Part shown: piece by piece, positions 8,075-13,911 of the stretch
How the letters are laid out: the number at the start of each line of letters is the position of its first letter
How positions within the stretch are numbered: the stretch's first letter is position 1
Source of the DNA: a virus
Direction: 5' to 3' (one strand)
Virus record (IMG/VR): IMGVR_UViG_3300027906_000161
Span: 1 to 23,033 of that record
DNA: 23,033 bases
The notes under the pieces: model-generated
Database searches by the model: none
What the model was told of the DNA's origin: nothing
What the model saw: the letters and a program-made list of their open reading frames with translations, nothing else
Translations under genes and position numbers: made by a program

Positions 8075-8417
8075 AGATTCAACAGTAAATTTAAGTTTAG
8101 AAGAATATGAGGCTCTGAAGACAGCAGCAGCCCCGGTAGAAGAGGAACCAGCAGCATCTACAAAACCTTGGTGGAGTGCACCTGATGATAGAGGTTGGAT
8201 GTGGATTGCACCTGAGTACTTTTCTAGATGGCGTATATTTCCTAGAGCATTTATTAGTATGTACATTTACCTATTATTTAAGGTTGTTACATGGTTCATG
8301 GAAATACCTACACCCAATGCAGAACAAGCAGGTTTGGTGTCAGTAATTGTAGGAGCTGGAGCAGCTTGGTTTGGTTTATATGTAAACTCAACCAGCACAG
8401 AGCATAAAGAGAAGTAA
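8067..8417 (+). CDS. Two-span membrane protein, holin-like
   Basis: 116 residues. An acidic soluble N-terminus (about 45 residues) and an amphipathic Trp-rich stretch (PWWSAPDDRGWMWIAPEYF) precede two hydrophobic segments, AFISMYIYLLFKVVTWFM and AGLVSVIVGAGAAWFGLYV, split by a short loop with PTPNAEQ, and a short charged tail. The 'SRWRIFPRAFIS...Y.LFK...WFM' plus 'VS.IVGA.AA.FGLYVN' layout is shared by small membrane proteins of many marine phages, often suspected to be holins. Pore formation for lysis is plausible but unproven. The true spanins are encoded far downstream. Tightly joined to the next gene with no gap. Confidence 0.68.
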   Translation: MAEDSTVNLSLEEYEALKTAAAPVEEEPAASTKPWWSAPDDRGWMWIAPEYFSRWRIFPRAFISMYIYLLFKVVTWFMEIPTPNAEQAGLVSVIVGAGAAWFGLYVNSTSTEHKEK

Positions 8418-8831
8418 ATGCCTGAGATAGTATTATCAGATTTCTATATTCAGTTCATAGGGTTTTTACTCACCCTCATGGTTGGACTGGCAATTAGAGA
8501 CTGGGCTACATCTTTTGTTAAAGGTGCTAAGTTTAGATTTAACCCCGCCTTTAAAGAAGGTGATAAAGTAAGATTAGATGGGCAACATGCCTTGATAGTT
8601 AAAATTGGAATGAGTGAAACAGTTTTTGGAATATATGGAGATGATGGATATACATGGAGGTATGTTCCAAATGCTAGAATAGAGTTTTTGAAGTTAGAAA
8701 AGATAGTTGACCCTGAGTTACATCGGGACACGCAACAAGAGAAGGCACAAAAAATAGTTGACGCTATGCAAAATGCCAAAATTAAAACTAACGGAGAGGA
8801 AATTAATAAATTAAAAAATGGAGAGAAGTGA
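8418..8831 (+). CDS. Membrane-anchored protein with MscS-like beta domain
   Basis: 137 residues. One N-terminal membrane span (YIQFIGFLLTLMVGLAIRDW) is followed by FNPAFKEGDKVRLDGQHALIVKIGMSETVFG and then YTWRYVPNARIEFLKLEKIVD. That pattern (F-x-x-G-D-x-V...G...V-x-x-I...DG...PN) matches the beta domain that sits under the pore of MscS-type mechanosensitive channels. The phage protein has only one span and a Lys/Glu-rich tail, so it would be a fragment-like relative rather than a full channel. It starts one base after the previous stop and ends by overlapping the next ATG. Function unknown. Confidence 0.62.
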   Translation: MPEIVLSDFYIQFIGFLLTLMVGLAIRDWATSFVKGAKFRFNPAFKEGDKVRLDGQHALIVKIGMSETVFGIYGDDGYTWRYVPNARIEFLKLEKIVDPELHRDTQQEKAQKIVDAMQNAKIKTNGEEINKLKNGEK

Positions 8832-9064
8832 TGCCCCCAAAATTCAAAAAGAGCCACAAGGAATGGATTAAAGGTCCAGACGGCAGACCAACAAAAAGAA
8901 CTAGAATGAAACACTATTATGTAGGACAAACTTCTACAGAAGAATTAATAGAAGCTATTAACAAGGGCAAACCTAAACATAAAAATAAATTTATTAATGA
9001 ATTAACAAGGCGTGGAGTGAAATTAGTATGGAAAACGAAAGACGAAATAGCGACGGAACAATAG
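8831..9064 (+). CDS. Small conserved basic phage protein, 77 residues
   Basis: The ATG at 8831 overlaps the last base of the preceding stop (TGATG) and follows GGAGAG at a good distance. The product is basic: PPKFKKSHKEWIKGPDGRPTKRTRMKHYYVGQTSTEELIEAINKG, then INELTRRGVKLVW. The 'KHYYxxxxSTEELxxA...K...INEL.RRGVK' pattern looks like a widespread small unknown of T4-like marine phages. A possible nucleic-acid-binding role is inferred from charge alone. The last 37 bases overlap the oxygenase start. Confidence 0.65.
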   Translation: MPPKFKKSHKEWIKGPDGRPTKRTRMKHYYVGQTSTEELIEAINKGKPKHKNKFINELTRRGVKLVWKTKDEIATEQ

Positions 9065-9609
9065 GCGGTGAACAAAAGCCTGGCGCTCTAAAAATATATG
9101 ATGGAGCATTAAGTCCAGATTTCTGTGATGAACTTATCAAAACATTTGATCTAAATGAAGACAAACATGTACCTCAAGATGATGGTATCATGAAGTTTAT
9201 CGAATATAACTACACCAGCAACCATCACACAGATGAAGTCCATGGTAGATTAATGGCTCACTTAGGAGAGTTATTCAAACAATACCTCACAGATTTGGGT
9301 ACAGGACTTCATATCAAATTAGCTGGATTTGAGCAGTTAAGAATTAAAAAGTACACAGCAGATACAGAAGACAAATTTGATGTCCATGTAGATGTTACAG
9401 ACCACAAAAGTGCTATTCGAGCAGTGGCATTCTTATTCTACTTAAATGACAGCGACGGAAACACAGATTTCCCATTACAAAGATTAGGAGTAGAACCGAA
9501 GAAAGGTAGGGTAGTTATATTCCCACCTAACTACGAATACCCTCATATTGGCAATAAATGTACAGGTGAAGACAAATTTATTATGTCAACATACTTACAT
9601 TATGCCTAA
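9028..9609 (+). CDS. 2OG-Fe(II) oxygenase (prolyl-4-hydroxylase-like)
   Basis: 193 residues forming a double-stranded beta-helix oxygenase. The iron ligands are readable: His120 and Asp122 in FDVHVDVTDH and His173 in EYPHIGNKC, with a basic residue further on (KFIMSTY) in the place that binds 2-oxoglutarate. RAVAFLFYLND, DFPLQRLGVEPKKGRVVIFPPNYEYPH is the standard P4H-type core. Such enzymes hydroxylate protein side chains or other substrates and are common auxiliary genes in T4-like marine phages, where the substrate is unknown. It is the last gene before the P2 promoter. Confidence 0.88.
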   Translation: MENERRNSDGTIGGEQKPGALKIYDGALSPDFCDELIKTFDLNEDKHVPQDDGIMKFIEYNYTSNHHTDEVHGRLMAHLGELFKQYLTDLGTGLHIKLAGFEQLRIKKYTADTEDKFDVHVDVTDHKSAIRAVAFLFYLNDSDGNTDFPLQRLGVEPKKGRVVIFPPNYEYPHIGNKCTGEDKFIMSTYLHYA

Positions 9610-9647
9610 GTAACTGATTTATAACCAAAAAAGATTTAAGAAAATGC

Positions 9648-9676
9648 TTGACTTATGGTCCACCAGAGTGCATAAT
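9648..9676 (+). promoter_or_regulatory. Sigma70-like promoter P2
   Basis: TTGACT at 9648-9653, a 17-base spacer ending in AGAGTG, and CATAAT at 9671-9676. It shares GAGTGCATAAT with P1 and P3. It lies in the 99-base gap between the oxygenase and the gene at 9709, leaving a leader with AAGGTAAGG as ribosome-binding site. Confidence 0.78.
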
Positions 9677-9708
9677 AACGGTATATTAAATAAAAAGGTA
9701 AGGTAAAA

Positions 9709-10095
9709 ATGAGAACTTGGGAAGAACTATCAGAAAAAGAACAATTACTAACTTATATTAGTGATGTTCATAAGGATGCTTATGGGTTTAGACCTAGAGG
9801 CACTTATAATGATTGGTCTGTTCCAGAGCTCAAGAAAGAACTTGATAGTCTATGCGAGGCAGCTAATGAAGAAGCCAAACGCATAGAAACTATGGAGAAC
9901 GAATCTTGGGTTGAACTCAAAGAACACTTTACCAATTTAGTTAATATGGGAGCAAAGGACTTTAGACAGGCTCTTGAATGGGATATGCAAGCTGAGGATT
10001 GTGTACATGAAGGCTGGAAAGATTACGGCTTTTATTGCTACAGTAAGAGGATTGCTTATCGTAAGGAGAGGGTACTGACTAGGTTAGCAGCTTAA
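9709..10095 (+). CDS. Conserved unknown protein, 128 residues
   Basis: A soluble, mostly helical protein with acidic and aromatic character. It begins MRTWEELSEKEQLLTYISDVHKDAYGFRPRG; the 'Y-x-S/D-x-x-K-D-x-Y-G-F-R-P-R' motif resembles small unknowns seen in many phages and some bacteria. A second conserved-looking part is ALEWDMQAEDCVHEGWKDYGFYCYSKRI. No catalytic residue set is evident. It is the first gene of the unit driven by P2, is probably made early, and ends just before P3. Confidence 0.7.
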   Translation: MRTWEELSEKEQLLTYISDVHKDAYGFRPRGTYNDWSVPELKKELDSLCEAANEEAKRIETMENESWVELKEHFTNLVNMGAKDFRQALEWDMQAEDCVHEGWKDYGFYCYSKRIAYRKERVLTRLAA

Positions 10096-10105
10096 TTGCT
10101 GTTTT
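10086..10105 (+). terminator. Weak hairpin-plus-T terminator candidate
   Basis: AGCAGC (10086-10091) can pair with GCTGTT (10098-10103) around a six-base TTAATT loop, and the arm runs into TTTT. The stem is short and contains a G-T pair, and it overlaps the end of the upstream coding region. It may partly end P2 transcripts before P3. Confidence 0.3.
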
Positions 10106-10119
10106 GGTCCTATTAGTGG

Positions 10120-10148
10120 TTGACATTTTGTTCGTAAGAGTGCATAAT
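10120..10148 (+). promoter_or_regulatory. Sigma70-like promoter P3
   Basis: TTGACA at 10120-10125, a 17-base spacer ending in AAGAGTG, and CATAAT at 10143-10148. Its spacer agrees with that of P1 at 13 of 17 positions, a degree of similarity beyond what the two hexamers require. It lies in the 87-base gap before the gene at 10183, whose ribosome-binding site is TGGAG. Confidence 0.8.
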
Positions 10149-10182
10149 GTTACTTATAAATTAGAAATGGAGATATGCTGTT

Positions 10183-10518
10183 ATGACAGATCAATTATTT
10201 AACTATGCAGGCTATAGCAAGACTGAGTCAGGCCAAACTAAGGCTAGGTTCGGTAATGATATGGTTTCACGCATTAAGAAACTTACGGCTAAGGGTAACC
10301 AAGATACTTGGTTCGCTGAATTGCCGGAAGCTATGACCAAGAAGCAAGCGTCAGAGTTTCTACTTGAAAGGGAAGACATTAAGTCCAACTTTGATGTTAG
10401 AGACGCTTTGCAGAAGGTCGTATATCGTAATGTACCTAAGTCAACAAGGACTTCTAAAGTCGTTGTTAATGAGGGTGCACAACCTGGCAATACCGCCAAC
10501 AATAATATGGAGAGCTAA
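10183..10518 (+). CDS. Unknown basic protein, 111 residues
   Basis: 111 residues, basic overall, starting MTDQLFNYAGYSKTESGQTKARFGND and including a helical stretch PEAMTKKQASEFLLEREDI and DVRDALQKVVYRNVPKS. The tail (residues 95-111) is Asn/Gly rich and low in complexity. I recognise no family. It is transcribed from P3 and is followed after one base by the HTH gene, so a regulatory or DNA-related role is possible from context only. Confidence 0.68.
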   Translation: MTDQLFNYAGYSKTESGQTKARFGNDMVSRIKKLTAKGNQDTWFAELPEAMTKKQASEFLLEREDIKSNFDVRDALQKVVYRNVPKSTRTSKVVVNEGAQPGNTANNNMES

Positions 10519-10519
10519 T

Positions 10520-10771
10520 ATGGCTAATCGTAAAGTGACCCAAACTCAAAAGGTTCTAAACTTTTTGAATAAAGGGAACAGTTTGAGCAATGCAGTAGCA
10601 ACGCACAAACTTAAAGTAAATAGACTACCTGCTAAGATTCATGTTCTTAGACAAGCTGGGTATCCTATCTACACCAATACCAATGCAGTAGGTAACCCTA
10701 CTTACCGTCTTGGTACACCTAGTAGAGCAATGATAGCAGCAGCTTTTAAAGCTGGCGTATCATTTAGCTAA
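10520..10771 (+). CDS. Small winged helix-turn-helix protein, 83 residues
   Basis: The start is the ATG at 10520, with GGAG eight bases upstream and just after the previous stop. The frame is open further upstream, but that part lies inside the preceding gene. TQKVLNFLNKGNSLSNAVATHKL.VNRLPAKIHVLRQAGYPIYTN has the shape of a small winged HTH: two helices, a recognition helix, and a wing (TNAVGNPTYRLG). Such 80-residue HTH proteins are common in T4-like marine phages. It could regulate transcription in this promoter-rich unit. A strong terminator follows ten bases after the stop. Confidence 0.72.
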   Translation: MANRKVTQTQKVLNFLNKGNSLSNAVATHKLKVNRLPAKIHVLRQAGYPIYTNTNAVGNPTYRLGTPSRAMIAAAFKAGVSFS

Positions 10772-10780
10772 GGCTAGATC

Positions 10781-10831
10781 AATGGAGCACATTAAGTCGG
10801 GAACTAGCGCATGTGCTCCATTACATTTTTT
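10781..10831 (+). terminator. Rho-independent terminator
   Basis: A perfect 12-base inverted repeat, AATGGAGCACAT at 10781-10792 and ATGTGCTCCATT at 10811-10822, encloses an 18-base loop and is followed by ACA and six T. The large loop is unusual, but the stem and T-run are clear. It closes the transcripts from P2 and P3 and separates them from the tRNA and late genes. Confidence 0.8.
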
Positions 10832-10873
10832 GAGGTTTGGTACACCGAGGTCGTCCGAGGCCAAAGTACCTAC

Positions 10874-10881
10874 TATAAATA
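10874..10881 (+). promoter_or_regulatory. T4-type late promoter box upstream of tRNA-Thr
   Basis: An exact TATAAATA in the non-coding interval after the terminator, 95 bases before the tRNA. With no gene reading through, this box probably starts a late transcript carrying the tRNA and the genes from 11073 on. The 10772-11072 interval otherwise holds only the terminator and tRNA; AAAAGGAGAGAGGG just after the box leads to no convincing gene. Confidence 0.65.
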
Positions 10882-10976
10882 AAAGGAGAGAGGGTTGGAC
10901 CTCATTAAAAACCAAGACTGATAAAAACATATTTGTCCTGGGTACGACAAAAGAAATAAAAGACCCACAGATTTTT

Positions 10977-11052
10977 GCTCGGATAGCTCAGTTGGTAGAG
11001 CAGGGGTTTTGTAAACCTCAGGTCGTAGGTTCAAATCCTATTCCGAGCTCCA
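10977..11052 (+). tRNA. tRNA-Thr (anticodon TGT)
   Basis: A full cloverleaf of 76 bases. The acceptor stem GCTCGGA/TCCGAGC is perfect. The D arm has GCTC/GAGC around AGTTGGTA. The anticodon stem GGGGT/ACCTC encloses loop TTTGTAA with TGT at 11010-11012. The T arm is GTAGG/CCTAT around TTCAAAT. The discriminator T is followed by encoded CCA, so no CCA addition is needed. It reads ACA, visibly the usual Thr codon in the nearby phage genes (for example the first codons of nfuA). It may improve translation of the AT-rich late genes. Confidence 0.95.
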
Positions 11053-11072
11053 GACAACAAACGGAGTATTAA

Positions 11073-11333
11073 ATGGCAGGCGAGGCATATAAAGAAGTAA
11101 ACATAGGTAAAGAAATGTGTGATGCTTTAGAACAGCAATACAGAGGCAACATAGCCTCAGCAAAAGCTAATGTTAGAGTTTATTTAGAAAACCCAGCAGG
11201 TATAGGCGAACATCCAGATGTAGTTCAAGCCCTCGATACACAAATCGCAATTATAGCAGAAAACCAAGAGAAGTTAGATATTCTCAATAGCAGAGCGTTC
11301 AATTTTCCAGGAGACAGATATCCCGTTGAATAA
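11073..11333 (+). CDS. Unknown protein, 86 residues
   Basis: The ATG at 11073 has ACGGAG upstream and lies 20 bases after the tRNA. The product is soluble and helical: GKEMCDALEQQYRGNIASAKANVRVYLENPAGIGEHPDVVQALDTQIAIIAENQEKLDIL. A short ordered-looking core with a Gly-rich turn (NPAGIGEHPD) suggests a small helical bundle. I recognise no family. Its last codons overlap the TTG start of the next frame. Confidence 0.68.
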   Translation: MAGEAYKEVNIGKEMCDALEQQYRGNIASAKANVRVYLENPAGIGEHPDVVQALDTQIAIIAENQEKLDILNSRAFNFPGDRYPVE

Positions 11334-11526
11334 TATAGACGCAACCTTTGGTAACGAATTTTTTAGAGCAGAGATCTCACCTATAGAGGTGCCAGACGGA
11401 ATGTTCAAAGTAGAGTTTTTTAGTAAGGACGATTTGATCTTTACAGAATATGTTGGAGATAGAAATATAGCTGTTGATACAGCAAAGACATTCGTTAGAC
11501 AAAGGGAGAAAGTGCATGGCAAATAA
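11326..11526 (+). CDS. Unknown protein, 66 residues, TTG start
   Basis: An open frame filling the space between two genes. No ATG is available at its 5' end. The TTG at 11326 has AGGAGA 11 bases upstream and overlaps the previous stop by 8 bases. The product has regular beta character (FFRAEISPIEVPDGMFKVEFFSKDDLIFTEYVGDRNIAVDTAKTFVRQREKV), with alternating hydrophobic residues as in a small barrel or ferredoxin-like sheet with a C-terminal helix. Function unknown. It overlaps the following ATG by 11 bases. Confidence 0.55.
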   Translation: MNNIDATFGNEFFRAEISPIEVPDGMFKVEFFSKDDLIFTEYVGDRNIAVDTAKTFVRQREKVHGK

Positions 11527-12001
11527 TGTATATTCCACTATACAATTTGAAAAAGGTAATAATGAAGCAGAAAGAGAATTCGTAAGAGTTTTTGAATTCA
11601 TTGAAACCTTTGATGAAAAAGGATTAGAGTTTGCAGACTTTTATCTTACTAATCAGGAAATCGTAGATGAAGAGTTTATGGAGACTTGGGTTGGTCCTCG
11701 TAAGGCAGAGATTACAAAGTTCATGGGAACAGAAGTAGAAGTTAAATCATCGTGGATATCTCCTCATAAGTTTTTCGAAGGTTTATTAGAACATTTAAGA
11801 GCTACAGATTCAGATGTTGTATTAAGTATGCAATATGAGGATGAGTTCATAAATTTCTGTGGTGTGTATGTTAATGATAAGAATATTGAAGAGTCAGGTA
11901 CTTGGTTTAAAAAACAATATGATGAGATAGATGATAACCAATTAGACTTCTTAGAGTTCGTAGAGGACATACAGATAGAATGGTTAGATGAATTGTGTTG
12001 A
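11516..12001 (+). CDS. Unknown acidic protein, 161 residues
   Basis: The start is the ATG at 11516, with AGGGAGAA nine bases upstream; the frame is open further upstream but lacks a comparable site. The protein is very acidic, opening MANNVYSTIQFEKGNNEAEREFVRVFEFIE and ending QLDFLEFVEDIQIEWLDELC. The start recalls ferredoxin-like proteins that begin 'M-x-N-x-x-x-T-x-x-F', but the match is weak. No catalytic motif is seen. Acidic small phage proteins sometimes mimic DNA or inhibit host factors; this is only a thought. Confidence 0.68.
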   Translation: MANNVYSTIQFEKGNNEAEREFVRVFEFIETFDEKGLEFADFYLTNQEIVDEEFMETWVGPRKAEITKFMGTEVEVKSSWISPHKFFEGLLEHLRATDSDVVLSMQYEDEFINFCGVYVNDKNIEESGTWFKKQYDEIDDNQLDFLEFVEDIQIEWLDELC

Positions 12002-12034
12002 TTTTGTGTTAATAGTATGTTCGGAGGATATATA

Positions 12035-12127
12035 ATGCGGTTTGTGGAAAAAATGGAGACATATTGTTCACAATCTCCTACTTCTTCTGTTCTTATACAT
12101 AATGGAGGAAGACTTGAGACTTGTTAA
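12035..12127 (+). CDS. Possible 30-residue peptide in the 12002-12175 gap
   Basis: An ATG with an excellent GGAGGA ribosome-binding site at 12023-12028 opens 30 codons (MRFVEKMETYCSQSPTSSVLIHNGG...). The composition is unremarkable and no domain is visible. A second short frame from 12102 to 12179 (25 codons, MEEDLRLVKTTSTKGQQDVK...) follows, and its stop overlaps the cytidylyltransferase ATG as ATGA, a classic coupling arrangement. One or both may be leader peptides, or remnants of a lost gene. A bulged hairpin (12055-12078) lies inside the first. Confidence 0.35.
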   Translation: MRFVEKMETYCSQSPTSSVLIHNGGRLETC

Positions 12128-12179
12128 GACGACTTCAACCAAAGGTCAACAGGACGTCAAGATGGAGATGGAGATATGA
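12102..12179 (+). CDS. Possible 25-residue coupling peptide before the cytidylyltransferase
   Basis: A short frame beginning at ATG 12102 and ending at TGA 12177-12179, which overlaps the downstream ATG (ATGA). The product is polar and ends in a repeated KMEMEI. Direct repeats of ATGGAG lie at its end and also serve as the ribosome-binding region for the downstream gene. Its reality is uncertain; the overlap is the only strong argument. Confidence 0.3.
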   Translation: MEEDLRLVKTTSTKGQQDVKMEMEI

Positions 12180-12712
12180 GGTTAGATTACAAAGATTGTG
12201 GCAAAATTGGCATTACATGTAGCACATTTGATTTGTTACATGCAGGACATGTCGTTATGTTAGAAGAGGCCAAAAGACATTGTGATTACCTGATAGCAGC
12301 TCTGCAAGTAGATCCTACCCAGGACAGAGATACTAAAAACAAACCTATTCAAAGTATAGTAGAAAGACAAATACAATTAGCTGCTGTGAAGTATGTTGAT
12401 GAGATAGTTATGTACTCTACAGAATCAGAATTAGAAGATTTATTCCTTACACTACCTTTAAATATTAGAATACTAGGTACTGAATATAGGGACAAAGAGT
12501 TTACAGCTAAACAAATATGTTTGGACCGTAATATTGAATTGTTTTACAATGTCAGAGATCACTCGTTCTCGAGTACAAGTCTCAGACAAAGAATACAATC
12601 CAATGAAATTGAAAAAATAACTGGTTACACAGATGCAGTAATGCCTGAGGTGATAGCCGCTAACAAAAAGAGGAATGATGATGATGAAGAACGAGACAAC
12701 AGCGATTCGTAG
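12176..12712 (+). CDS. Cytidylyltransferase, TagD/glycerol-3-phosphate type
   Basis: 178 residues with the nucleotidylyltransferase fold. KIGITCSTFDLLHAGHVVMLEEAKRHCDYLI carries the HxGH nucleotide-binding motif (HAGH), and SSTSLRQRI near residue 130 corresponds to the ISSTxxR phosphate-binding motif. The middle LAAVKYVDEIVMY and NIRILGTEYRDKEFTA are typical. Members join CTP to a phosphorylated alcohol or sugar, giving CDP-linked precursors for wall or lipid polymers. T4-like marine phages carry several such genes of unknown substrate. It is followed closely by small genes and then a glycosyltransferase. Confidence 0.86.
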   Translation: MRLDYKDCGKIGITCSTFDLLHAGHVVMLEEAKRHCDYLIAALQVDPTQDRDTKNKPIQSIVERQIQLAAVKYVDEIVMYSTESELEDLFLTLPLNIRILGTEYRDKEFTAKQICLDRNIELFYNVRDHSFSSTSLRQRIQSNEIEKITGYTDAVMPEVIAANKKRNDDDEERDNSDS

Positions 12713-12881
12713 AGTGGTTAATTGTTTAAATGCTGAAAAAAGAGCTTTACATGGTGAATTCAAAAGCTATTGGAAACATACAGCACAAAAGATTGCTTCT
12801 GCTAATGATATTGATATAAGTAAAGTAAAAGATAATTTGGAGTTATATAATGCCGAAGTTAAAAGCAGTAGCGTCCACTAG
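12675..12881 (+). CDS. Unknown small protein, up to 68 residues
   Basis: Four in-frame ATG codons lie in tandem (12675, 12678, 12681, 12684) behind AAAGAGGA; by spacing, 12681 or 12684 may be the real start. The protein is helical and charged (NETTAIRRVVNCLNAEKRALHGEFKSYWKHTAQKIASANDIDISKVKDNLELYNAEVKS). It looks like a small helix bundle and resembles no family that I can name. It overlaps the cytidylyltransferase by 38 bases and the next gene by 32 bases. Confidence 0.55.
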   Translation: MMMMKNETTAIRRVVNCLNAEKRALHGEFKSYWKHTAQKIASANDIDISKVKDNLELYNAEVKSSSVH

Positions 12882-13191
12882 AATTTGGGAGTCTAAAGGC
12901 GAAAGTCCAGACTTTCCTATGTGGCAACCTGTAGGTTCTAATGAATATATTATTGGCTACCTGGAAATAGCTGAAGATGAGGAACCTTCAATTAGGGCAG
13001 TAGGGGGTATGATAGAAAAACTTAGTCATATCCTAGAAGGTAGATTGACACCCAAAGTCGTGGAAATATATACAGGCTTTGATTTGTATGACGAGAACAG
13101 TCTAACTCACAACGAACAATTTCAACTTAATCAGGGAGACCAAATTGACTTCCCAGCAGAAGACATCACCAAAATCAAGGGAGAAGACTAG
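12850..13191 (+). CDS. Unknown protein, 113 residues
   Basis: 113 residues, acidic, with a beta-rich-looking first half (TRIWESKGESPDFPMWQPVGSNEYIIGYLEIAEDEEPSIRAVGG) and a helical middle. GGAG lies ten bases before the ATG. It ends DITKIKGED while the glycosyltransferase frame is already open underneath, giving a 47-base overlap. No family recognised. Confidence 0.6.
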   Translation: MPKLKAVASTRIWESKGESPDFPMWQPVGSNEYIIGYLEIAEDEEPSIRAVGGMIEKLSHILEGRLTPKVVEIYTGFDLYDENSLTHNEQFQLNQGDQIDFPAEDITKIKGED

Positions 13192-13903
13192 GGTAACTTT
13201 AGGCTACACCTATTTCGATAATCCCGATTATTTAACTCGCCAGCTAGAGTTATGGAAAACATATCCTGCTGGTGTAGATATTTTTGTTGTAGATGATGGC
13301 TCAGAAATGTATCCTGCAATAGATATTTTAAAATACTACGAACCAGAACATTTTCAACCTACTTTACAACTATGGAAAGTTACAAGGGACTTAGGTTTTA
13401 ATTCCCATGGTTGTAGAAATTTAATAGCAAAGTATTCCACAACAGATCCTATCCAATTCCTTGATATGGATATGTTCCTGCCAGCAGGACAAATTGCTGC
13501 ACTTAAAAAAATTATAGTGAAAGAAGATGTTACATATCATCATAGATGCTACTTACATAGACTCCAAACTATTTGGGATCACCCAGGACACATGAATTGT
13601 TTTTTGATACATAAAGACACATATAATAAAAATAAAGGCTATGATGAGTCTTTTACAGGACATCATTATGGTGATAGAGAGTTTTTAGAAAGATTATATG
13701 CTAATGGTGTGGAGAAGGCAAAAACAAATCTTGTAATGGAATTACACGGCCAACCTAGACATGGTATTGTAACCGGGAAAGTAAATAAGACAGAATATAT
13801 GGATGAAGACACCTTTCTGGCACCATTACCCATTCCAGAAGTTGGAAAATTAAGAGGAACAAAAAAGCAACGGTTAGACTTTCCGTTTGTTAAGATATTA
13901 TAA
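13145..13903 (+). CDS. GT-A fold glycosyltransferase, TTG start
   Basis: 252 residues. After a short basic lead, VTLGYTYFDNPDYLTRQLELWKTYPAGVDIFVVDDGSEMYPAIDIL is the family 2-type nucleotide-sugar-binding start (VVDDGS), and PIQFLDMDMFLPAGQI has the DMD that replaces DxD for the metal. Later, MNCFLIHKDTYNKNKGYDESFTGHHYGDREFLERL is the acceptor-side ED-like region. It should transfer a sugar to DNA, protein or a glycan. No in-frame ATG precedes the domain. TTG at 13145 with AGGGAG at 13133-13138 is the best start, inside the previous gene. It may act with the nucleotide-sugar genes nearby. Confidence 0.82.
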   Translation: MTSQQKTSPKSREKTRVTLGYTYFDNPDYLTRQLELWKTYPAGVDIFVVDDGSEMYPAIDILKYYEPEHFQPTLQLWKVTRDLGFNSHGCRNLIAKYSTTDPIQFLDMDMFLPAGQIAALKKIIVKEDVTYHHRCYLHRLQTIWDHPGHMNCFLIHKDTYNKNKGYDESFTGHHYGDREFLERLYANGVEKAKTNLVMELHGQPRHGIVTGKVNKTEYMDEDTFLAPLPIPEVGKLRGTKKQRLDFPFVKIL

Positions 13904-13906
13904 ATA
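13899..13906 (+). promoter_or_regulatory. T4-type late promoter box immediately before the 13912 gene
   Basis: TATAAATA overlaps the stop region of the glycosyltransferase gene. Five bases separate it from the ATG at 13912. If transcription starts six bases past the box, as in T4, the mRNA would begin at the AUG and have no leader. There is no ribosome-binding site upstream of this ATG, which fits. Confidence 0.72.
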
Positions 13907-13911
13907 CTGTT

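Noticed and set aside
8450-8929. A 159-codon open frame on the minus strand
   Set aside because: It lies antisense to two well-supported + strand genes and has a Cys/Ser/Phe-rich composition typical of the reverse of AT-rich coding DNA. All other minus-strand frames were rejected on the same ground.
10838-10871. Direct repeat CCGAGG and flanking GGTAC/GTACC in the gap before the late promoter
   Set aside because: Short, and the possible pairing is weak and interrupted; no operator or attachment site could be supported.
10938-10976. TGGGT/ACCCA pairing followed by five T before the tRNA
   Set aside because: Five-base stem with a long loop; too weak to call a terminator, and it would cut the tRNA off its late promoter.
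10782-11072. A 96-codon open frame on the + strand
   Set aside because: It covers the terminator stem, the late promoter box and the whole tRNA-Thr, has no ribosome-binding site, and its translation is not protein-like.
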